Positions 1-9,144 of a stretch of 15,987 bases of DNA are shown here, one piece after another. Source of the stretch: Paracoccaceae bacterium (GTDB lineage Bacteria; Pseudomonadota; Alphaproteobacteria; Rhodobacterales; Rhodobacteraceae). The stretch's first letter is position 1. Every line of letters begins with the position of its first letter. A model generated the notes under the pieces. The model saw nothing but the letters and a program-made list of their open reading frames with translations. It did not search any database and was not told the origin of the DNA. The stretch lies in the NCBI GenBank assembly GCA_007134405.1, contig SLKW01000239.1, positions 1 to 15,987 on the forward strand. The letters are read 5' to 3'. The translations under genes were made by a program, and so were the position numbers.

Positions 1-335
1 CGGCCCAGCATCTTCAGCCCGAAGCCGATATTCTGCGCCACCGTCATGTGCGGAAAAAGCGCGTAGTTCTGAAACACCGTGTTCACCGGCCGCTGGTTCG
101 GCCCCAGCCCAGCCACCTCCTTGCCGTTGATCTTGAGCGATCCCTCGGTCGGCTGCTCGAACCCCGCGATCACGCGCAGAAGCGTGGTCTTGCCGCAGCC
201 CGAGGGACCCAGCAGCGTGAAGAACTCGCCGCTCCGGATGGTCAGGTCGATGTCGCTCAGTGCCTTGAAGGCGGCAGCGCCCTGGCCGAACACCTTGCTA
301 ACGCGCGCAATCTCGATCTCGGTCTGCTTCGCCAC
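1..335 (-). CDS. Polyamine/spermidine-type ABC transporter ATP-binding protein (PotA-like), N-terminal part
   Basis: This is the first 111 residues of an ABC ATPase that continues past the left edge. Such subunits sit on the cytoplasmic face of an importer and hydrolyse ATP to drive solute uptake. Visible are a Walker A motif GPSGCGKTT at residues 43-51 and a Q-loop around residue 89 in a [13 protein letters not shown] context. This form is typical of PotA/FbpC/MalK-type importers, and the wording ([31 protein letters not shown]) is closest to PotA-like polyamine importers. The signature, Walker B and any C-terminal TOBE domain lie outside the window. The start is GTG, chosen because a GGAG lies 6 nt upstream and the protein then begins MAKQTEIEI as relatives do. 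It lies 64 nt downstream of the amidohydrolase on the same strand, so cotranscription is likely. Substrate specificity cannot be read from this fragment. Confidence 0.9.
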   Translation of the reverse strand, partial: MAKQTEIEIARVSKVFGQGAAAFKALSDIDLTIRSGEFFTLLGPSGCGKTTLLRVIAGFEQPTEGSLKINGKEVAGLGPNQRPVNTVFQNYALFPHMTVAQNIGFGLKMLG

Positions 336-399
336 TTCCGTCTCCGCTCGAGGTCGTCCGGTTCGACCGCCTTCAGTGAGGCCCAAACCCGCCGGGCGA

Positions 400-2082
400 T
401 CAAGCATCTTCTTGCGCCATCTGCGCGGAATCCCAAACGACACGACCGCCGCACATTGTCTGTGCAACCGTCATCGCCCCGATCCTGTCCGCCGGCACCG
501 CCTCGATATCGCCGTCGAGCACGACGATGTCGGCCAGGTAGCCCGCGCGCAACATTCCCTTGCGATCCTCGGTATGCTCGGCCCAGGCGCCGCCCGTGGT
601 GTAGGCGGCCAGCACCGCGTGCAGGTCCAGCCGCTCGTCGCCCGCCCCCTCGAAGACCGGACGCTCCAGCGCCGCCTGGATGCCGCGCAGCGGGTTCACA
701 TCCGCTACCGGCCAGTCCGATGCGAAGGCCAGCTTCACCCCGCCCTCGGCCAGCGATCGGCAGAGATAGGCGTCGTTCCAGCGATGCCGGCCCACCTTGT
801 CCAGCGTCGGCTGCAACGGAAAATCCAGCGCGCCGGGCACGTGGCAGGGCTGGATCGAGGCGACGATGCCAAGTTCGGCCATCCGCGGAATGTCGGCGCG
901 GTCGATCATCTCGATATGCTCGATCCGGTGGCGGGCGTCGCGCGGACCGTTGGCGCGCCGCGCGGCCTCGTAGCCGTCGATCACCCGCCGCACGGCCCCG
1001 TCGCCGATCGCATGCACCGCGACCTGCAGCCCGCGCCGGTCGGCCTCGGTCACGATGGCGGCGAAATCCTCGGCCTCGAACAGCGGCTCGCCGCGCCAGC
1101 CGGGCGTGTCGGGGTAGTCGTCCAGCCGCACCGCCGTGCCGCTGTCCACCACCCCGTCCATGAACATCTTGACAAAGCCCGAGGCGAGCCAGTCGTCGTT
1201 GTACTCGTCCCGCATCTCGGCGGCGATCTGAAGGTCCGCGACCTTGCGATGGTTGCGATAGTGAAAGGGCACGCGCACCCGCGCCGTCAGCCGCCCCTGC
1301 TCGCGCAGCGCCGCCAGAACCTGCAGGGTGTAGCGGTTGCCGTCCATGTTCACCAGGCTGGTCAACCCGTGGCGCGCGCAATGCCTGAGGCCGCGCTCCA
1401 TCTCCAGGCAGTCGGCGACCAGATCCTGCGGCCCGGGCGGCGGCACCGGCTCCTCGCCCGTGGCGATGCCCGCGGTGATCCGCTGCGCGCCCGACAGCGC
1501 CATGACCGGGGCCTTCGCCTCGAATTCGCGCAACTCGCCGTTCGCGTAGCCGTCCGGGCCCATGACGATCTCGTTGCCCGGCCCCAGCGCGCGCCCCTCG
1601 AGGATGCCCGCCGCCTTCAGCGCCGCGGTGTTCGCCCAGCCCGTGTGGTGGTCGGCGGCGATCAGCAGCACCGGGCGGTCCGGGATCATCGCGTCCAGGT
1701 CCTGGCGCGTCAGCGTCCGGCCAAGGATCGCATAGTCGCAGCCCTGTCCGATGATCAGCGGCAACTCGGGATGCTCGGCCGCGTAGACGCGCAACGCGCG
1801 CCCCAGCGCCTCTTCGCCCTGCACGCCCAGAAGCTGCAGATGCGCCAGTTCCGCGCCGCCCATGAACAGGTGCAGATGGCTTTCGATGAAGCCGGGCAGC
1901 ACGCTCGCGCCCGCGGCATCGATCCGCCGCGCCTCGGGCCCGGCCAGCGGCGCAACCTCCGCCTCGGTGCCCACGGCCAGGATGCGATCGCCCGCCACCG
2001 CCACGGCCTCGGCGCGCGGGCGGGCCGGGTCCATCGTGAGCACGCGCGCATTGGTGATGATCAGATCGGCACTTTCGGCCAT
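400..2082 (-). CDS. Amidohydrolase family 3 protein (YtcJ-like)
   Basis: This 560-residue protein belongs to the Amidohydro_3 branch of metal-dependent hydrolases, which cleave amide or related C-N bonds in a TIM barrel. The metal-binding H-x-H is at H69/H71 in [10 protein letters not shown]. Further family blocks follow in order: [52 protein letters not shown] and [14 protein letters not shown]. All look intact and the length is normal. No signal peptide is seen, so it should be cytoplasmic. The ATG was chosen because AGGGAGG lies a few bases upstream. The longer frame beginning at 2220 would run through the promoter and into the divergent gene. Family members act on diverse and often unknown substrates, so the reaction is not assignable. 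The promoter and palindrome just upstream suggest regulation, and the ABC ATPase gene follows on the same strand. Confidence 0.93.
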   Translation of the reverse strand: MAESADLIITNARVLTMDPARPRAEAVAVAGDRILAVGTEAEVAPLAGPEARRIDAAGASVLPGFIESHLHLFMGGAELAHLQLLGVQGEEALGRALRVYAAEHPELPLIIGQGCDYAILGRTLTRQDLDAMIPDRPVLLIAADHHTGWANTAALKAAGILEGRALGPGNEIVMGPDGYANGELREFEAKAPVMALSGAQRITAGIATGEEPVPPPGPQDLVADCLEMERGLRHCARHGLTSLVNMDGNRYTLQVLAALREQGRLTARVRVPFHYRNHRKVADLQIAAEMRDEYNDDWLASGFVKMFMDGVVDSGTAVRLDDYPDTPGWRGEPLFEAEDFAAIVTEADRRGLQVAVHAIGDGAVRRVIDGYEAARRANGPRDARHRIEHIEMIDRADIPRMAELGIVASIQPCHVPGALDFPLQPTLDKVGRHRWNDAYLCRSLAEGGVKLAFASDWPVADVNPLRGIQAALERPVFEGAGDERLDLHAVLAAYTTGGAWAEHTEDRKGMLRAGYLADIVVLDGDIEAVPADRIGAMTVAQTMCGGRVVWDSAQMAQEDA

Positions 2083-2114
2083 GTCGCCTCCCTGTCGGCG
2101 GATGATTCGATTAT

Positions 2115-2124
2115 TTTGATCAAA
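2115..2124. promoter_or_regulatory. Candidate operator: perfect palindrome TTTGATCAAA
   Basis: This 10-bp perfect palindrome sits in a short AT-rich pocket of an otherwise GC-rich region. It begins at the last base of the predicted -10 of the amidohydrolase gene and covers the predicted transcription start, the classic place for a repressor operator. It is not an FNR/FnrL site, because those have four bases between TTGAT and ATCAA. The regulator is unknown and is not encoded next to it within the window. Confidence 0.4.
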
Positions 2125-2152
2125 TTCTAGCGGCTCTCGCCGTCGGGGTCTA
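2124..2152 (-). promoter_or_regulatory. Candidate sigma-70-type promoter of the amidohydrolase gene
   Basis: On the minus strand the sequence reads TAGACC-N17-TAGAAT, matching 4/6 and 5/6 of the TTGACA/TATAAT consensus with ideal spacing. Transcription would begin near 2117 and give a leader of about 35 nt containing the AGGGAGG ribosome-binding site. The TTTGATCAAA palindrome overlaps the start point. Confidence 0.45.
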
Positions 2153-2218
2153 CACTTCGTGCCATTGCACCCGCGCAGGCCCGCCGCTATGCAGGCGCCC
2201 ACCGCCGAGGACAGGCCC

Positions 2219-2845
2219 ATGACCGCGCAGCCCGACCGCCCGCAACTCTACCTCATCACCCCGCCCGCTTTCGAGCCCGAGGCGTTCGCGCCCATTCTCT
2301 CGCGCGTTCTCGACGCGGCACCCGTGGCCTGCCTGCGGCTTGCGATGGCCGGCAGCGACGAGGACCGCATCGCCCGCGCCGCCGACCAGCTGCGCGAGAT
2401 CGCGCATCCCCGCGACATCCCGCTGGTGATCGAGCGCCACGTGGTCCTGGCCGAGCGGCTGGGCCTCGACGGCGTGCACTTGCCCGAGCGCACGCCCGGC
2501 ATTCGCAAGCTGCGCGACCGGCTGGGGGCCGATGCGATCGTCGGCGCGGCCTGCGGCGCCTCGCGCCACGACGCGATGAACGCCGCAGAGGCCGGCGCGG
2601 ATTACGTCGCCTTCGGCCCCGTCGGCGACAGCCCGCTGGGCGAAGGCGCGCGCGCGGACCGCGAGCTTTTCGCCTGGTGGTCCGAGATGATCGAGGTGCC
2701 GGTCGTCGCCGAAGGCGCCCTGACGCCCGAACTGGTTGCCGCGCTCGCGCCGGTGACCGACTTCCTGGCCTTCGGGGACGAGATCTGGGGGCAGGACGAC
2801 CCGGTCGCCGCCCTGCGCGCCCTTACCGCGCCACTCGACGCCTGA
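2219..2845 (+). CDS. ThiE/TenI-family protein, catalytically divergent
   Basis: This 208-residue protein has the TIM-barrel fold of thiamine-phosphate synthase (ThiE) and the thiazole tautomerase TenI. Family blocks are recognisable: LYLITPP near the N-terminus, LGLDGVHLPE (81-90), IVGAACGASRHDAMNAAEAG (108-126), ADYVAFGPV (127-135) and PVVAEGALT (161-169). Several ThiE signature residues are missing. The GVHxGQxD block reads GVHLPE, the T-x-TK phosphate/Mg segment after GPV is replaced by GDSPLGEGA, and the AIGGI phosphate loop reads AEGAL. A true TMP synthase reaction is therefore doubtful, although automated pipelines would probably call it thiE. The ATG has a GAGG 8 nt upstream. An in-frame ATG at 2189 lacks a comparable site. 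No other thiamine gene is in the window. It is divergent from the amidohydrolase gene and 94 bp ahead of the DUF502 gene. Confidence 0.8.
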   Translation: MTAQPDRPQLYLITPPAFEPEAFAPILSRVLDAAPVACLRLAMAGSDEDRIARAADQLREIAHPRDIPLVIERHVVLAERLGLDGVHLPERTPGIRKLRDRLGADAIVGAACGASRHDAMNAAEAGADYVAFGPVGDSPLGEGARADRELFAWWSEMIEVPVVAEGALTPELVAALAPVTDFLAFGDEIWGQDDPVAALRALTAPLDA

Positions 2846-2877
2846 GCCGGCCAACCGATCTGGCGACAGCGCAGCGC

Positions 2878-2907
2878 TTGTCTGCCCGGGTCCGGCTCTG
2901 GTAATAA
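2878..2907 (+). promoter_or_regulatory. Candidate promoter of the DUF502 gene
   Basis: TTGTCT (4/6 to TTGACA) is followed 18 nt later by TAATAA in the 94-bp gap ahead of the DUF502 gene. TAATAA matches only about half of the -10 consensus, but it is the only AT-rich hexamer in the gap. Confidence 0.3.
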
Positions 2908-2939
2908 CGTCCCAACCCCTCCAGCCGACGGACCCCGCC

Positions 2940-3620
2940 ATGTCCCTGCCCCCGCCCCCGCCGCCCAAGCGCGGGCTTCTTGCCAAGTTGCGCAACGCCT
3001 TTCTGACGGGGCTGGTGATCGTCGCGCCGGCGGTCCTGACGATCTGGCTGATCGTCGCGGCGGTCGAATTCATCGACAACCGCGTCCTGCCGCTGATCCC
3101 CCGCCGCGCTCTGCCCGATTTCCTGACCGGCCTCACCTTCCCCGGCATGGGGGTGTTGATCTTCCTGTTGCTGACGCTGGCGGTGGGCTGGCTTGCCAAG
3201 GGCTACATCGGCCGCCACCTGATCGAATGGAGCGAGCGGATCGTGTCGCGCATGCCCGTGGTGCGGTCGGTCTATCAGGGGCTCAAGCAGATCGCCGAGA
3301 CGGTCTTCGCGCAGACCAGCACCAGCTTCAATCGCGCCTGCCTCGTCGAGTACCCACGTCGCGGCGTCTGGGCCATCGCCTTCGTCTCGACCGAGACGCG
3401 GGGCGAGGTCGCCGCCCGGATCGGCGCGCAGGAAAAGCACATCGCAGTCTTCTTGCCGACGACGCCGAACCCGACCTCGGGCTTCCTGCTCTTCGTGCCC
3501 GAGACCGACACCATCCCGCTCGACATGAGCGTCGAGGACGCCGCGAAGCTGGTCATCTCGGCAGGCCTCGTCGTGCCCGACCCCGACAAGGCCACCGCCC
3601 GGATCGCGCGCCGGCGTTGA
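2940..3620 (+). CDS. DUF502 family inner-membrane protein
   Basis: This 226-residue protein belongs to DUF502, a widespread family of unknown function in bacteria and plants. After a proline run at residues 4-9 come two hydrophobic segments, about residues 21-45 (FLTGLVIVAPAVLTIWLIVA) and 66-88 (FPGMGVLIFLLLTLAVGWLA). Next comes the family signature SRMPVVRSVYQGLKQIAETV (103-122) and then a soluble beta-rich C-terminal domain. The residues FLTGLxxxxPxxLTxW are typical of the family. There is no cleavable signal peptide, so the first helix should stay as a membrane anchor. The start codon has only a weak GACGGA-like site ahead of it, but no better start is seen. It is convergent with uvrA, and a repeat-bearing spacer separates them. 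Confidence 0.92.
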   Translation: MSLPPPPPPKRGLLAKLRNAFLTGLVIVAPAVLTIWLIVAAVEFIDNRVLPLIPRRALPDFLTGLTFPGMGVLIFLLLTLAVGWLAKGYIGRHLIEWSERIVSRMPVVRSVYQGLKQIAETVFAQTSTSFNRACLVEYPRRGVWAIAFVSTETRGEVAARIGAQEKHIAVFLPTTPNPTSGFLLFVPETDTIPLDMSVEDAAKLVISAGLVVPDPDKATARIARRR

Positions 3621-3630
3621 TCGGCCGCCG
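3612..3630 (+). terminator. Weak hairpin spanning the stop codon of the DUF502 gene
   Basis: CGGCG (3612-3616) and CGCCG (3626-3630) pair around a 9-nt loop that includes the TGA stop. Only 5 bp form and no T-run follows, so it could be chance in GC-rich DNA. It is recorded because stronger hairpins with the same placement occur at queA and hisG. Confidence 0.2.
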
Positions 3631-3671
3631 CGCCGACCGGGGGCGAAACCTTGGTCACCGCACCGTGCGAA

Positions 3672-3716
3672 CCTGCCATACGCTTGCCATACGCTTGCCA
3701 TACGCTTTCTGGCAGG
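3672..3716. repeat. Three perfect 11-bp tandem repeats framed by an inverted repeat
   Basis: TGCCATACGCT occurs three times without a mismatch at 3674-3684, 3685-3695 and 3696-3706. The arms CCTGCCA (3672-3678) and TGGCAGG (3710-3716) form a perfect 7-bp inverted repeat around the array. Each later repeat also begins TGCCA and can pair with the same right arm, so alternative hairpins are possible. The block lies between the convergent ends of the DUF502 gene and uvrA and could act as a transcription stop for either strand, but no T-run is present. No family is recognised. Confidence 0.85.
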
Positions 3717-3726
3717 CCTGACGGCG

Positions 3727-6579
<2,853 letters not shown>

Positions 6580-6613
6580 TGCTCCGCCCCCGGCGCCGTT
6601 CGCACCTTCGCCC

Positions 6614-6642
6614 TAGATAGGGGCAGGCGGGTGAGTCTCCAA
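6614..6642 (-). promoter_or_regulatory. Candidate uvrA promoter
   Basis: On the minus strand TTGGAG-N17-TATCTA lies 35-63 bp upstream of the uvrA start. Each hexamer matches the consensus at only about 3/6, but the spacing is ideal and the -10 is the only AT-rich hexamer nearby. The possible LexA box lies 12 bp further upstream. Confidence 0.3.
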
Positions 6643-6653
6643 CCGAAAAGCGG

Positions 6654-6668
6654 GAACGAAACAAAAAC
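6654..6668 (-). promoter_or_regulatory. Possible LexA (SOS) box upstream of uvrA
   Basis: In the uvrA sense the sequence reads GTTT-N7-GTTC, one base away from the alphaproteobacterial LexA box GTTC-N7-GTTC known in Rhodobacter. It lies 75-89 bp ahead of the start codon of a gene that is commonly SOS-regulated. One mismatch in an eight-base direct repeat is not strong evidence on its own. Confidence 0.4.
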
Positions 6669-6756
6669 ACGCGCGAATCCGCCGTGGATAACGTGGCGGC
6701 GCGGAGGATTCGCGCAAACACGCTGGGATGCTTCTGGGCAAATGGCGTCTGCCGTC

Positions 6757-6794
6757 ACGTCGGTATCGCGTCGGTATCACGTCGGTATCACGTC
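6757..6794. repeat. 11-bp tandem array (about 3.4 copies)
   Basis: The unit ACGTCGGTATC is repeated at 6757-6767, 6768-6778 (first base G in place of A) and 6779-6789, followed by a partial ACGTC. GTAT recurs every 11 bp, close to one helical turn. The last copy leads directly into the 14-bp palindrome. It has the same period and copy number as the array beyond the 3' end of uvrA, with the GTAT core in the opposite orientation. Confidence 0.85.
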
Positions 6795-6802
6795 ATGACG
6801 TG
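6789..6802. repeat. 14-bp perfect palindrome CACGTCATGACGTG
   Basis: The two 7-bp arms are perfectly complementary with no central gap. The left arm overlaps the end of the 11-bp array, whose partial last unit (ACGTC) forms part of the palindrome. It has the form of a dimeric regulator site and lies about 210 bp upstream of uvrA. The binding protein is unknown. Confidence 0.6.
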
Positions 6803-6832
6803 GCGCGCGGTGCGGCAGGAATTCGGCAAGCT

Positions 6833-6849
6833 TCGCGGCCCGGCCGCGA
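6833..6849. repeat. 8-bp inverted repeat with 1-nt centre
   Basis: TCGCGGCC and GGCCGCGA flank a single C. With so small a centre it is better viewed as a DNA palindrome than as a terminator hairpin, and in GC-rich DNA it may be chance. Confidence 0.35.
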
Positions 6850-7075
6850 GGTCACGCGCCGCGCTGGGACGCGGCCCCGGTTTGCGCTGCGCGGGCGGCG
6901 GCCTGAACGGCCGGCGACGCGGCGCCCGCCGCACAGGGCGGCCGGGAGACACCGGCTGGGGGATACCGGCCGGGGGCGCACGGGAAGCGGAGCGCGCAGG
7001 AGGCACTGGCGGTTCCGGCAGGGCGCGGCGAAGCGCTGGCAATTCGCCCGTCGGCGCGCCCGCAGACACGGCCGG

Positions 7076-8470
7076 TCAGAAATGCAGCGCGCGGCCGTAG
7101 GCGTCGAGGACCGATTCGTGCATCATCTCGCTCAGCGTCGGATGCGGGAAGACCGTGTTCATCAGTTCTTGCTCGGTCGTCTCCAATGTCCGGCCGACAA
7201 CATATCCCTGGATCAGTTCGGTCACTTCCGCACCCACCATATGCGCGCCCAGCAGCTCGCCGGTCTTGGCGTCGAAGATGGTCTTGATCATCCCTTCCGA
7301 CTCGCCCAGCGCGATCGCCTTGCCGTTGCCGATGAACGGGAAACGGCCCACCTTGACCTGGTAGCCCGCCTCCTTCGCCTTGGCCTCGGTCAGCCCGACC
7401 GAAGCCACCTGCGGATGACAATAGGTGCAGCCGGCGATGGAGGCCGGGTCCATCGCGTGCGGATGCCCGCCCGCGATCAGTTCCGCCACCATCACGCCCT
7501 CGTGGCTGGCCTTGTGCGCAAGCCATGGCCCGTTGGTCGCGTCGCCGATCACGAAGAGGCCCTCGACCCCGGTGCGGCAATACTCATCCGTCACCACGAA
7601 GGACCGGTCCATCTTCACGCCAAGATCTTCGAGGCCCAGCCCTTCGGTATTGGCCGTGATGCCCACCGCCGAGATGACGGTGTCGAAATCCTGCGTCTCG
7701 GTCTTGTCGCCGCGCTCGATATGCGCAGTGACCTTGCCCTTGGCGCGGTCGAGCTTCTTGACCATCGCCTTGGCCATGATCTTCATGCCCTGCTTCTCGA
7801 ATTGCTTCTGGGCAAAGGCGCTGATCTCGGCGTCTTCCACCGGCAAGATGCGGTCCATCACCTCGACCACCGTCACATCGGAGCCCAGCGTGTTGAAGAA
7901 ACTCGCAAATTCCATTCCGATGGCCCCGGATCCGATGACCAGCAGCTTTTTCGGCATGCGCTTGGGCTCCAGCGCGTGCCTGTAGGTCCAGACCAGGTCG
8001 CCGTCGGCCTCGAGCCCCGGCAATTCCCGCGCCCGCGCGCCGGGCGCCAGCACGATGTTCGACGCGCTCAGCTCTTCGCTGCCCTTGGCGGTCTTGACCG
8101 TGACCTTGCCCTTGCCCGCAAGCTTCGCCTCGCCCATCACGACCGTGATCTTGTTCTTCTTCATCAGATGGCCGATGCCGCCCGAAAGCTGCCCCGCCAC
8201 CTTGCGCGAGCGCTTGACGACGGCATCCAGATCGTAGCCGACATTGTCGGCCTTCAGCCCGAATTCCTTGGCCCGGTGCATCAGGTGGAAGACCTCGGCC
8301 GAGCGCAGCATGGCCTTGGTCGGGATGCACCCCCAGTTGAGGCAGATGCCGCCCAGATGCTCGCGCTCGACGATGACGACCTTCTTGCCAAGCTGCGCGG
8401 CGCGGATCGCCGCCACATAGCCGCCGGGCCCCGCCCCGATCACGATGACATCATATCCCTGCTGCGCCAT
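7076..8470 (-). CDS. lpdA: Dihydrolipoyl dehydrogenase (E3)
   Basis: This is the flavoprotein that reoxidises dihydrolipoamide in 2-oxoacid dehydrogenase complexes and the glycine cleavage system, passing electrons to NAD+. The 464 residues are the normal length. The FAD-binding GAGPGGYVAAIRAAQLG lies at 12-28, the redox-active disulfide C43/C48 in GGICLNWGCIPTKA, the NAD-binding GSGAIGMEFASF in the middle, a second FAD segment at GLFVIGDAT, and the catalytic H443/E448 pair in HPTLSE near the C-terminus. The ATG follows AGGGGGG at 5-nt spacing. The longer frame to 8524 has no such support. It lies behind DUF924 on the same strand but has a plausible promoter of its own in the 104-bp gap. No E1 or E2 gene is in the window, so which complex it serves cannot be told. 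The symbol could equally be lpd. Confidence 0.97.
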   Translation of the reverse strand: MAQQGYDVIVIGAGPGGYVAAIRAAQLGKKVVIVEREHLGGICLNWGCIPTKAMLRSAEVFHLMHRAKEFGLKADNVGYDLDAVVKRSRKVAGQLSGGIGHLMKKNKITVVMGEAKLAGKGKVTVKTAKGSEELSASNIVLAPGARARELPGLEADGDLVWTYRHALEPKRMPKKLLVIGSGAIGMEFASFFNTLGSDVTVVEVMDRILPVEDAEISAFAQKQFEKQGMKIMAKAMVKKLDRAKGKVTAHIERGDKTETQDFDTVISAVGITANTEGLGLEDLGVKMDRSFVVTDEYCRTGVEGLFVIGDATNGPWLAHKASHEGVMVAELIAGGHPHAMDPASIAGCTYCHPQVASVGLTEAKAKEAGYQVKVGRFPFIGNGKAIALGESEGMIKTIFDAKTGELLGAHMVGAEVTELIQGYVVGRTLETTEQELMNTVFPHPTLSEMMHESVLDAYGRALHF

Positions 8471-8495
8471 GAGCCCCCCCTGAACAGATCGCCGG

Positions 8496-8524
8496 ATGCT
8501 AGACCGGATTTGCACAGCGGGCAA
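8496..8524 (-). promoter_or_regulatory. Candidate lpdA promoter
   Basis: On the minus strand TTGCCC-N17-TAGCAT lies in the gap between the DUF924 gene and lpdA. Each hexamer matches the sigma-70 consensus at 4/6 and the spacing is ideal. The predicted start would give a short leader carrying the strong ribosome-binding site. A similar element, TTGCCC-N17-TAGACC, precedes hisS. Confidence 0.4.
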
Positions 8525-8574
8525 CGGCGGGAACTCGGCGGCACCGGCACAAAATCAGCGCCACGGCACCGGCG

Positions 8575-9144
8575 TCATGCAATAGCTTCGACCACCGCCC
8601 CGTAGCCGCCCGCTTGCAGGAAACGTTCCTCGTCTTCGGTACTGCGGCGATCGAGGGTTCGGTTGCGATGGGGAAAGCGGCCGAAGCGGCGGATGACGTC
8701 GCGATGGGCGCGGGCGTGGCGCAGGTTCTCGGCCCCGGTGCGCGGCATCCGGGCCACGAACAGGCGCACGCAGCGGTCCTGGTCGAACGGGTCCTCGGCA
8801 TGCATGAAGGGCAGGTAGAAGAACTGGCGGATCGGCTCGTCGGTGCGCAGGTCGAAATCCCGCTGCACGGCGATCATCGCGGCATCCCGCGCCATCTGGT
8901 CGGTGGCGAAGGCGCGCGGATCGTCGCGGAACATGTTCCGCGGGAACTGGTCGGTGACGATCAGATAGGCCAGCGCCCCGGTCGGATTGCAGCGCCAGTC
9001 CACCAGTCCGCCGGCGGCGGCCTCCTCCCAAACGCCCGAGAACCTTTCGCGGATCCGGGCGTCCAGGTCGTCATCGGACCTGTACCATCCCTCGGGTCCG
9101 ATCTCTTCCCAGAACGCCACGACCTCTTCAGCGCGCTGTGGCAT
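8575..9144 (-). CDS. DUF924 family protein
   Basis: This 189-residue protein belongs to the DUF924 family, an all-helical, TPR-like fold of unknown function found in bacteria and eukaryotes. Conserved blocks seen are EEVVAFWEEIGPEGWY near the N-terminus, LIVTDQFPRNMFRDDPRAFA (61-80) and RQFFYLPFMHAEDPFDQDR (106-124). No signal peptide or membrane segment is present, so it should be cytoplasmic. The ATG follows a GAGGGGGG tract and gives the usual family start. The longer frame to 9192 would extend deep into the MFS gene. The start lies inside the 3' end of the MFS gene with a 17-nt overlap in another frame, so the two are almost certainly cotranscribed and probably translationally coupled. 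Confidence 0.92.
   Translation of the reverse strand: MPQRAEEVVAFWEEIGPEGWYRSDDDLDARIRERFSGVWEEAAAGGLVDWRCNPTGALAYLIVTDQFPRNMFRDDPRAFATDQMARDAAMIAVQRDFDLRTDEPIRQFFYLPFMHAEDPFDQDRCVRLFVARMPRTGAENLRHARAHRDVIRRFGRFPHRNRTLDRRSTEDEERFLQAGGYGAVVEAIA

Larger units (their letters stand above)
6580..7075. other. 496-bp gap between lpdA and uvrA with no credible gene
   Basis: No believable coding sequence is found. Open frames here are proline/arginine-rich or run antisense from lpdA, and none has a ribosome-binding site. The uvrA-proximal part holds the candidate promoter and LexA box. The middle holds the 11-bp tandem array, the 14-bp palindrome and an 8-bp inverted repeat (TCGCGGCC/GGCCGCGA, 6833-6849). 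The remaining part up to lpdA is very GC-rich, with only short weak inverted repeats such as GCCGC-acagg-GCGGC. No clear lpdA terminator with a T-run is seen. Confidence 0.6.

Noticed and set aside
2115..2124. FNR/FnrL site at TTTGATCAAA
   Set aside because: FNR sites need four bases between TTGAT and ATCAA. Here the half-sites overlap.
79..2130. 683-residue open frame on the plus strand
   Set aside because: It is antisense to the amidohydrolase and ABC ATPase genes, with no ribosome-binding site and no family resemblance. GC-rich codon bias on the true strand leaves such frames open.
3674..3706. CRISPR-like array
   Set aside because: The units are 11 bp and directly adjacent with no spacers, and no cas gene is nearby.
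6599..6613. Second LexA-like box (GTTC-N7-CGCC)
   Set aside because: The second half-site has two mismatches, which is not above chance.
6788..7069. 93-residue minus-strand frame starting just after lpdA
   Set aside because: It has a GTG start without a ribosome-binding site, an extreme Pro/Arg/Ala composition and no conserved pattern. It runs into the repeat array.
6728..8605. 625-residue plus-strand frame
   Set aside because: Antisense to lpdA and extended through the non-coding gap. The tandem repeats are merely read as RRYRVGITSVSR, and no protein family is recognised.
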